Part shown: piece by piece, positions 34,054 through 44,072 of the stretch
How positions within the stretch are numbered: position 1 is the first letter of the stretch
Layout: each line of letters begins with the position of its first letter
Assembly: GCA_016748015.1 (NCBI GenBank)
Contig: JAAOMT010000076.1
Location: forward strand, 124,001-188,000
Length of the DNA stretch: 64,000 bases
DNA from: Geosiphon pyriformis
Taxonomy: Eukaryota > Glomeromycota > Glomeromycetes > Archaeosporales > Geosiphonaceae
Reading direction: 5' to 3'
Program-made: the position numbers and the translations under genes
Notes under the pieces: generated by a model
What the model was told of the DNA's origin: nothing
The model's input: the letters and a program-made list of their open reading frames with translations, nothing else
Databases searched by the model: none

Positions 34054-34887
34054 TCAAAGAAAAATGTCTTCAACTTCTGCAAACATTGGTTCATTGTAAT
34101 TAGTAGTGTAGGTTACCTCATCTTTAAAAGGAAAATATTTTGGTGAAAATAATTCAAAATCGTCATGATCCTCGATTCGCGATAATAATGAATTATGGTG
34201 AGAAAGTGACGATATATTAGTATCATAAAGAACCTCATTGTTTGTAAAGGGGATCTCCTGTTTTACTAATATTTCTTTACTAGACAATATTTTTTTGTCT
34301 TCTTCTTCTTCTTCTTCTTCTTCTTCTTCTTCTTCTTCTTCTTCTTCTTCTTCTTCTTCTTCTTCCTCCTCCTCCTCCTCCTCAAACAAACCAAATTGAA
34401 ATTCAAAAGAGTCGGAAAGGACTTCGTGATTTTCAATTTCACGATCACAAAATTGTAAAGAGTCAGTGGTTTCAGCAACCTTTAATCGTTTCGAAGGTCG
34501 CGAGGAATCCTTCGATTCGGTAACAAGTAAAATATCACTTAGTGATAATATCATCGTTGATATCATCATATTAGGGTTATAATTAGAGTTGTCGTCTTCG
34601 GTAAATAAAGTAAAGTCAAGGTTTTCGTCCATCCTAATATCATCCCTGTTCTCGTTGGGAGAACATCTTAAAAACCATGGTTGTATGATTTCGTTTTCCA
34701 ACGAGCGACTGGACTCGTTGGTCCTCTCTTTTCTTTTGCCTGTATGACAAAAATAAGTAGTAAAAATCTTGTTCTCAGAAAATAATTCATGAGACGAGTT
34801 TGTAGAAACGTCATTGGTAGAGAAGTTATTCGGAAGATTATTAGTATCATACCGGTTGTCATTTTTACGTTGGATAGAGATCATCAT
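34054..34887 (-). CDS. D-F-x-L-F family protein C, with polyglutamate tract
   Basis: 277-residue very acidic protein. It begins MMISIQRKND, sharing MMIS with the gene at 35416. It contains ENLDFTLFTEDD followed at the usual distance by MMISTMILSLSDIL (compare MMPHLNDI in its neighbours), then RPSKRLKV, a likely nuclear localisation signal. Next come FEFQFGLF, a polyglutamate run of about 30 residues coded by GAA/GAG (TTC on the + strand, about 34299-34384), and EDHDDFELFSPKYFPF near the end. The motif therefore occurs at least twice and a degenerate third time. A nuclear acidic regulator is plausible; no domain family is recognised. Confidence 0.64.
   Translation of the reverse strand: MMISIQRKNDNRYDTNNLPNNFSTNDVSTNSSHELFSENKIFTTYFCHTGKRKERTNESSRSLENEIIQPWFLRCSPNENRDDIRMDENLDFTLFTEDDNSNYNPNMMISTMILSLSDILLVTESKDSSRPSKRLKVAETTDSLQFCDREIENHEVLSDSFEFQFGLFEEEEEEEEEEEEEEEEEEEEEEEEEEEEDKKILSSKEILVKQEIPFTNNEVLYDTNISSLSHHNSLLSRIEDHDDFELFSPKYFPFKDEVTYTTNYNEPMFAEVEDIFL
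34299..34384. repeat. (TTC)n/(CTC)n trinucleotide repeat inside gene C
   Basis: A long TTC run passing into TCC units; reads as polyglutamate on the minus strand. The change from GAA to GAG codons suggests part of the tract is kept by selection or is older. Confidence 0.85.
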
Positions 34888-35415
34888 TTTGGGTTTTTAT
34901 TTGAAAGATGGTTTCCTTTTCTTGAGAAATATCATTCGGAAAGCACGCCTTCTTATATGAAATTCAAATGATCCCAATATCACGTTTTTTTTGGGACAAA
35001 AAAGTACCAATCAGATTTGGATTTTTTGTCTCTTGTGAAAATGTGGATGGGAACGTTCCTCTGGAAGTTTAATGAACACAAAATTAAATAGAACTGATAA
35101 CAGGGAGAATTCATGCAGCATGTAATTATAAAAAAGAAAAGTGTGACAACCGTATTGCCCTTTGAAGGCTTAAATCATTTCCTTTTAGGCTAATATTTGT
35201 TGCCATTTAATGGAATCAATTGTCCGGGAAATTTTGTCTAACAAAGTAAAATGTAAATCTTTCATCTTTTTTTTGCGAATCAAAGAATTCGAAGAAAAAT
35301 TAAAGTGTTTCACAAATTTAAATAGGATTGATTTCTATAAATAAAGACAAAAAGCAAATCGTTTATTTCCCATTTCCCTCTTTTTTCAAAAACTATTTTG
35401 AACTATTTCACCAAA
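34888..35415. other. Shared divergent promoter region of genes C and D
   Basis: About 530 bases between two head-to-head paralogues (C on -, D on +). Any regulatory element here could act on both. No specific motif recognised. Confidence 0.4.
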
Positions 35416-36110
35416 ATGATGATTTCAAAAACCAATCTACGGCAAGAAGGTATTTTGTATAAATGGTAACAAATTTCATGTTCTTTAAAACTCATGCAAA
35501 ATTTGAAAAAACTCGCGCTTCAGTTGCTGCCAATGTATATGATGAGAGTAACTGCAATGAAATAACAACTTTGTTACAACCTTATTCCGCGGTGTCCGAA
35601 ACCGTCACGTTTCATGACACCAAGGAAGATTTTGATTTTTTGATTTTTGAGAATGCTAATGATGAACAAATTTTGGCCGAGGCCAACATACCGATATTTA
35701 TGATGCCTCACTTGAATGATATTATCTCTTGCAATGCCATGCCTTATTCCAAGTTGGTTGACGGTCAAAATTGCCGGCATCGTCATGAGCCAATTGTTTT
35801 TAACACAACATTATTATGCGGGTCTTTGGACTGCTATGAAACTACTAACCAGCCTACCGCTTTTTTCTCATCGGATTTTGAACCATCGGATGATTTCTCA
35901 TTGTTTTCTGACGATTTAGAAACTACTTTTCATGAAACATCAACGATTACTAACCAATGTTTTCCATCTCTTTTCGAAATTATTCCTTTTGAGCCATTGT
36001 TGCCCCCATCAAGTTTAAAAGACTTTGTTGATAATGACATTAATGACATTAATGACATTAATCTTTTTCCTTCTGTGGAAATACCAACATCTATCCAAAA
36101 AATATTTTGA
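35416..36110 (+). CDS. D-F-x-L-F family protein D
   Basis: Preferred model has two exons, 35416-35449 and 35524-36110, giving 206 residues that begin MMISKTNLRQ. I prefer it over the open frame from the ATG at 35463 (215 residues) because the MMIS start is shared with the gene at 34054, and because GTATTT and a TTCAG acceptor join the exons in frame. The body reads EDFDFLIFENANDEQ and then FMMPHLNDI, nearly the same as gene B, and later PSDDFSLFSDDLETT. A short Asn-Asp-Ile repeat (GACATTAAT units) lies near the end. No recognised domain. Function unknown; see the cluster note for its relatives. Confidence 0.62.
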
Positions 36111-39100
36111 TTTCTCCTTTAGCTACCGAAATATCGAGGATAAAATGATTTATTACGAGAGAAGGATTTACCCTTTTCCATTATAAAATAGAAAAAATTC
36201 TCCCTTAAATATGAACATTAAGAGCGGATTCATAACCAAAAATTAAGAACTTATAATCAGTAATTGATAAAAAAAAAAATAGAATTAAGAATAGAATTTC
36301 CTCTGCCAATATAAATTAATTTGGAATGCTCTTCTAATTTCAAGGCAAATAAATGATAGTATATTTATTATAAAAAGTAAAAAGCAAAAGTAATTTAAAA
36401 AAGAGTAGATTAATTACAAGAAAATAATTAATAAAGAAAATTTAATATTTATGAAATAAATATTAAAACTTTTAAAACAACAAAATATATACAACTCTAC
36501 ATTCTTGATTATTTCAAAATATTTTTTTAAAATAAATTATAAAAACAGTTTTAATTAATCCTGTTTTAAAAATATTATTTGTATAATTATTACGAAATTT
36601 TTTTTTATTTTTATTTTTAAAAAAGTTAATAATAATAATAATACAAATTGAACAAAAATCATATTATTAATAAAATTTATTATTATTAATATTTATAACT
36701 ATTATTATTAAGAAAATATTAGTAAGTCTAAATATTATAATCATAAATTTGTATATTTTACAATCAAAACTGTTTTTTAACAGCTTTTAAAATTTATTTT
36801 TATTGACCAGAATTCTGTTATTAATTTAAAAAAATCTGTATTATAAAATTGTTTAAGCATTTTGTTAATTTTTTAAATAAATACATTACTTAGAAAAAAG
36901 TAATAAAACACTTTATTAACTCTTAAATAACTTTTTATTTTAGTTAATATTTAATAATTAATTGGTTTTTCTTTTTTTTAACACATTTTGAATAAATTTA
37001 ATTATATTATAATTTTGTGTAAATATCTCATAAATTATTTTCTATTATTCTTATAATACAGCAAACCATTTGTAAATATTTGTGCAATATAAATTTTATT
37101 TTCTAAATTGCTTTTGTATATAATTCAATAAATGTTTAACAAGATTATGATTAAAAGATTGTGCTAGTTATTTAAAAAGTAAATTAAAATGTTTTTGAAT
37201 TATTCAAGTTTTTAAATCTTAATTAAAGTATTATATTGTTAAAAAAAATAATGTTATTGATTAAATTTTTATTGAATCACGACAATAAATAGTTTTTTAT
37301 TAATTTAATATATCAAAACTAATTTAATATTATTTTATTAAAACCTAAGAATCCAAATCCAGTTTTACAAAAATATTCTCATATTATAATATTTCTCCAC
37401 ATGTTTTATAATTTTTTTTTATTAAAAATAGTTATATTTTCTCTTTGTATTGTTTAAGATCTATTTCCAATCTTGAATTATCCATTAAAAATGTTTAATT
37501 TACTTATTAAGTTAATTTTTTTGTTGTATTTAAGTTAATAAAGATTTGTTTACAGCAATTCTTAGATAAAAATCAATCTTATATAAAAAAAATACTAATG
37601 GTTTTATTAAGATTTTAATTCTAGTTTAAATAAATTTTATTTAAATTTCTTTAAAAATTGTTTTTTATTATTTTTGTAATTTTTCAAAAGTGTTTTTATT
37701 AAAAAAAAGGTTTACTACTTTTTATATAGACTGAATATTATTGGTTTTTTATAATAAGAAAGTATTTTTGAATACTTTAATTAGAATAATTAAGCTGTAT
37801 TGAGATCAAAAATTACAAATAATCATTTTTTTGTTTTAATTAATAATTATATTTTCAGATGGTTGGTCACGTGTTAAAACCACATAATTTACGTTTATAG
37901 GTATCTTTGTTGTATTTAGAATAGATAGTAAAAGAACCTTAGTATTTTAAAAAAATCATAATCATAATATATTCTCACTATTTATAAATTATAAATATAT
38001 CTATAAATGATTAATATATCTATAAATAAAATTTCAAAGCTTTTTTTTATTTTGTAACACAAAATAACAAAATGTGAAGTGTTTTATAATTTTTTCCAAG
38101 TGTATATGTAATCATATTTAATTAATGGTAATTAACACAAAAACATAAAGTTTTTTTTTAAATACTACTACAATTAGAAAGGCTTATTTGCTTTTGGTTT
38201 TCCAATAAATTTAACATTAGATTGGTTGGATTAAAATAAATCTTTTTAATAAAATTTTTCTATTTATTAAATTTTTTATGTTGATTTTTATTTGTTATTA
38301 TTATAAATAAGGTGAAACCTAATTTAACAGTTTTTCTGCTTTTTTTTTGTTATTATTATTTTATTATCAAATTTATTATTGTTATTATTGTTATTATTTT
38401 GAGATTGTTATTAAACTACTTCTAAAAAAATAGTTTAATAACAACATTTAATTACTATTGATTTTTTATAATAGATAGTAAGCTTATAAAGTTTATAATT
38501 AAATAAAGTTTTGGTTTTTTTGAATTATTTATTTTTAATAATATCGTATAATGTTAATTTTAATGCAAGCTTTATTAATATAGACTGATACAGCTTTTAC
38601 AATACAATATTTTTCGTTATTAACTACCCAAAAGTAATATAACTGATAATTTTATACGACTTTTAATTATTAAATAGGAACCGGACTTTTAAACAATTTT
38701 TATTTTTAATTGGTTATTTTTTCTGTTTGTAAAAAAATAATACTAAAATCTAACTTTGCTTTTTTAATTTTGTATAGTTATTTTTATTTTTATTTTTAAG
38801 TTTCTATTACTCAATTAAAACCAAATAAATATTTTTTGGCTTGTACTTTTACTGTTGAAAATGTGTTTTACTAGGTTTAAAACTAATATGTTAAAGCTTA
38901 AATAAGAAGATTTGTTTAAAAAAATTAATATTAATTTAAATAAATTTTTGGTTTTTGGCATTATTATTATTTTTTTTATTGTTTTAATTATTAATATTTT
39001 GGAAAATTTATAGAAGCATTGAAATATTATTACAGTTTTTTAAAATATGTATAGTATTTTTACAATAATAATAAACAAAAAGACCATGATTTTATTTTTT

Positions 39101-42100
39101 GAAGTTATAAAACAGTTATTAATTATACTAAAATTTGTATTTGGGCTTTAAGCTTGGAGAGCAAAAAAAGTAATATTTATTTGAAAAGTAAAAGCAAATA
39201 TTTAAACTAATTTATTAAATAATTTGACATGTTTAATTACAATTTTCTATTAAAAGTGTAGCTTTAATTTTTTCAATTTTAGTAAAAAAAGATATTATTT
39301 TTGTTTATGTTAATAAAAAATTATTATTCTTTCTGAATGTCTTACCAACAGTTTTTTGGAAAAACCAGATAACTTGAAAATTTTGAAAATATTTACTAAT
39401 AATTGTTGCCTCTTTTTTATAGCTATATAAGCATAACTTTTCAGTTGTAATTAATTATTCAAACACACTAGATTTATTTAAAAACACAAAAATTATAATT
39501 ATAATTAAAAAGTATAACAATATGTGTTATTAATTTTAAAAGTATTGGTCAAAACATAGAATAATATCAATTGTGATAACTTGTTAACAATTACAAATTA
39601 TTTTCAGATTCGCAATTTTAAAGTTAAAAATTTCTTTTATTTATTTTTCTTAATTTTAATATTTTTTCCTTGTTATTTATTAATTTGTTATACTAATTTA
39701 TAACACAAAATAATATTTTCTATAAAGTTTTTAAACTTTTTTTATTAACTATTGTATAAATAATTACTCATTACAAAAAACAAAAAAATACTTTGCTGTC
39801 TATATAATTATTATTTCTTGTTGAATTTGCTTCTTTGTTGAAAAATAATTTATGAGATATTTTCAAAACTTTTAAAACTGGTTTTAATAAATATTTAGTT
39901 AAACCTATACGGCTTACTTTGTATTTTTTTATTTAAGTCTATTTTAAAATAATGATAATATCAATTATTTACTTTACTTAATTACTTTTAATCAATTATT
40001 ATTTAATTTAAAATTACTAAATTTATATTTAAATAGCTGCTAATTATTTAGTTAAAATTTCTTTAAAATCAAAAAAGGTTATTAAACAGTTTATATTTTT
40101 GAAATCTTTTAAATAAATTAGACATATTACAACTGGGACTTTAAAAAAACATAATTTGGCAGAAAATTCTAATTTTTAATATAATTACAAATTTTAAATT
40201 TTAAATTGTCTGATTTTTAATTACAAAGCTGTTTTTTATACTATTCAAATAAAATATTTAGTTCAAAAATATTGTTTTAACCCAATTGATTAATTTTGTA
40301 CTCAAGTTGTTAGAATTATCCAGCAAATTTAGTTCAAAAATTATATTACATTATTCTTAATTTTTATTATTAAATTAACATTTATTATTATTTTACACAT
40401 TAAATTAATCATCTAATTTTTATTAGCAATTTTAAGCTGTTTAAGCTGAAATTAAAAAGATTTCAAATATTTTAGATGAAATTCAATTAATTCAGATGGA
40501 AATTGATAGAATTTACCAAAATAATAATTAGTTTACTGAAAATTACGTTTATTTTTAGGAAATTAGCAACTATCTTGACAAAACAAAAATGCTAAACATA
40601 GAATAATATTACAAGAAAGTTGTATAAAAAAAGCTTTTCTTTTTCAAGAAATGTATTTTACAACAGAATAATAGTTTTAATACTTAAAATAAATAGAATT
40701 CACCAAAACAAATCTTTTTTAATCCAGCTATGACTAATAAAAAATTTCTTATTTTTTTTGTTAAAAATACTAATAATCTTATAGTTTCTTGGCGAATAAT
40801 TATAGATACATTAGGTTTATTTCGGATTATTGGGCTTAAAATAAGTAATTATTGTAATTGTTTAATAAATTAACTTTTTGGGATTTTACGAATAAGAGAC
40901 CTTATTTTAAGTTTTGAAGCTTTACAAGAAAAACACTTGGAATTCAATAAGAATTAACAAATGAATTTAGATTTTTGAATTGGTTGTGACTCTTCAAGAT
41001 AAAAGTTAGTACAACTGTGAACTTTTTACTGCTCAAGTTAAAAAGCAATTGCTCAAATACTTGAAGTTTAAATTGGATATTATTCTGCAGTATTCTTTTA
41101 CAATTACTTAATAATTAAAAATATTATAATAATAAAGATAAGCCAAATTTTTAGCAGAAATATACCAGTATAGAAATTAAAATTACTCTTAACTGAATAA
41201 GCATTATTAAAATAATAGAAAACCTCTGGCAACACTGGTCAATTGACATTATTCGCAACTTTATTTTATAAAATTAATATCAAAATTAATAGTAAATTTG
41301 TTTTTTTTGATACTTAAATACAATATTAACTTTGATAATTAAAAATTTTGCAAAATTTGTTGTTTTTGGTAAAAAATATAGACTTTATTCATGTTGACTC
41401 TATCGTTTTAAGTAAAACTCATTTGAAAAAGTTTGTGAATACATTAATAATTTATATAGACTTGTTTTAAAAATAATTGAGTAATTTCCTCCAAAGTTAA
41501 AAAATATGTTTAAGTGGCTAGCTACTTTAATTATGTAATATTCTGTGTTGCATGTGCATAAATAGTAGTTGGATCACACTTTATAAAAACATTTAAATTA
41601 AAACCAAAAAAATTCAGTATATTATTAAATAAAGAAAAAAATATGTTACAAATTATTCAAAAATTAAAGTAATATTTAAATGAAAAGCGAAATTGTATCA
41701 CTAAAATCTTACTAATTATTAATGCTTGGCTTTTAAAACTTTCAAGATAATATTTTAAAACTTTCTTTTATTTAGCGAAATAAGATTATTATCATAAAAA
41801 TGAACAAGCTATTTAATCCTTGTGATTAAGATAATGACTATTATATACTGTTTTTAGATTAATCCTTGTTGAAGGTTTTGAGGCCTGATATTTTGTTCAA
41901 GGCGTTTATTCAATTCCTCAAACCGGAACATCTCAGGTCATTTAGGGATTTAATAGGCCTTCATTAATAGACATAGCTTTTCATTTAAAGTACAAAAAGT
42001 AAATATAAATAACTAAATAGATAAGATTTAAATTCAAATAAATATTTGATTGCCTGTTTAGAGTTTATTATTCTTTTGTAAATTATCTTAATTGCAATAT

Positions 42101-42635
42101 CTTTTGGTTTACATCTTTTTTACTATAATATCTTATACCATATCTTTTAATCTTTTCATAAACTTATCTTGCTTTATAAAAAGTGTCGAACTCTCAACTT
42201 TGCAATTAATATTCCTCAAATGCTCCCACGGAATCCATTGAAAATAATCAAAGCTACACTTTGACACCGGCATATAGGTTGGATTCGCTACTTTTACTGC
42301 TTGAAAGGTCCTTGTAAGGTTCTTTTTAAAAAAAAGATTTTTTTTTAAAAAGGTTTTACCTAACTTTATGCTTATTCCTTTAGGAACTGGTCAAAATTTA
42401 ACCATAACTTTAATTTATACAACGCAGCTTACAATATCATTATATAATTTAAATAGCTATCGACTTTATTATGTAAAAGTAAGATAGGAATTCATAAGAA
42501 TTATTCATCTACAATCAACTAACTGGCATTGATAATACCTCAAGATTCTATGTTCCTACCAAAGCCTCTTATATATCTAGCATAAAACTTAACTAATTTT
42601 ACTTGAACATATGAGCTTCTTCGATTATTGATCAA
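36111..42635. other. AT-rich gene desert (G over C on + strand)
   Basis: About 6 kb of extremely AT-rich DNA without ORFs. Strand bias is opposite to the desert at 11.4-14.1 kb: for example 38461-38520 has 7 G to 1 C and 39001-39060 has 8 G to 2 C by hand count. The stretch 40480-41200 and the less AT-rich 41850-42320 look like worn remnants of something formerly coding, but no domain can be read. Confidence 0.55.
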
Positions 42636-43637
42636 CTACAAGCCGTCCAATAACAGGGGAAATAAAAACTCAGTATCAGCTCCTTCACCAATGGTGGTTT
42701 GATGAGTTCCCAAAAAACCGGCCGAGGATTGGAGTTTCATTTTAAGATCGGTATCAAATGGAACATTTACCATACCATAAGGTATTTCCTCGGTGACAAT
42801 GCTATTCTTGAGTATTTTATCACCACTTTTTTCATATGGGAAAAAGCTTGCAATCCAGCCATCCCACGAAACCGGTACTCCTGTTCTACCACCACGACTC
42901 ATTAAAACTTTACTCCAAAATTCCTCGTCAATATCACCACGGTACGTCGCAACGAGCTGCCAAACTACCGGTTCCAACCTATCTAACCAAAATCCATGTC
43001 GAGGGAAAGCTCACGAAGTTTAACCACTTTTTTTTGAAGGTTTTCCCAATCTTCGAGAGTTCCCTCAAGAGTGACTTTAGAAATCCCAAAAAGAGTCCAC
43101 ACATGATACTTGAAATATTTTTTCAGAGCATCTAATAAAATCACTCTGCTCGCGGTAGTCACGTTCTCGCCAACTTTTTGAGTAAGCCGATTCACAACGA
43201 CTGGCCAATCACCTTCAAGACAGTTCTTGTTTAATGTTAAAACATCACCCGCGAAAACAGTGATATCTTTTTCTCCTTCATGATTTACAAAATAACTACG
43301 GAATTTTTCAGCATTCAAATTAATATGTTGGCTTACACCTTGAGCAATTGTCAGCCAAACATCATCAGGTGAAATACGAAGATGTTGATGAAGGTTATAC
43401 GCTTGATGAATTGCTGCTACGAAGCCATGAGTAATACCTCCCGTCTTAATTATGGTTGTGGGATTTGGTTTCGCTTCTTCAGGATATTCGATAGAAAGTG
43501 CACTAATCACTTTCGATTCAAATTTCTCAGTATAATGGGTTCTAATCAAAACATTTTCAAGGATTTTGGTTGTTAATTTTTCTGCCTACTATTTGCGTAC
43601 TTTTGTTTAAAGTCGGCGGAGCTAAGGCAACACTCAT
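42636..43637 (-). pseudogene. DUF4419-family gene with two frameshifts
   Basis: The protein can be followed over three reading frames from ATG at 43637 to a stop at 42636. The first 26 codons run MSVALAPPTLNKSTQIVGRK then frameshift near 43561-43569. Then HYTEKFESKVISAL, the family-typical THGFVAAIHQAYNLHQHLRI, SPDDVWLTIAQGVSQHINLN and NHEGEKDITVFAGD, to LSLDMDF. A second shift at 42987-42995 leads to WLDRLEPVVWQLV and ending GFLGTHQ-like sequence. DUF4419 is a fungal family of unknown function, about the same total length (about 330 residues). Both shifts sit in runs of four A or T, so assembly error is possible. If real, the gene is dead. Confidence 0.8.
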
Positions 43638-44072
43638 GATGTTAAAATATCTTATTTCTCGCCATCCGATATCAAATTGGCTTTATTTATGTAAATAAGC
43701 TTTCTTTTCTGAGACAATATACCCACGCCCCCCAGGCATCTTATTTAATTCTATTCACAAGTAATGCAATATTGGTTGAATTTGTACATCTATCGACTTT
43801 CTATTTAATGAACAGTATGCATATATATGTATATATACCTATATTTGATTTTCACAATTAAAGTTAAAAATCGCATTGTTTTTTACAAATTTAATAACAA
43901 ACTAAAAGAAAAATAATTATTTATGCAATAAATAAAGCTATTTTGTAGTTAATCGGCGTTGCCGTAAGTAAAAAGGCCGAAGAATTACTCGATAAAATCG
44001 AGTTAAAGAATTTAAGCTAAAAAAATTATAATTTGATTGAAAATTTATTGTTATCTCATAATTTGTGTTATC
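43638..44072. other. Intergenic region with a 7-base hairpin
   Basis: Noncoding. At about 43987-44003 a perfect short inverted repeat, ACTCGAT-AAA-ATCGAGT, is preceded by a GC-richer segment (GGCGTTGCCG). It lies 70 bases outside the inverted-repeat element that starts at 44073. Confidence 0.5.

Noticed and set aside
34266-34478. Lys/Arg-repeat ORF on -
   Set aside because: Frame-shifted reading of the Glu repeat of gene C.
42636-42977. Separate 113-residue gene
   Set aside because: It begins without ATG and continues the DUF4419 reading from the preceding frame, so it is the 3' part of one frameshifted gene.
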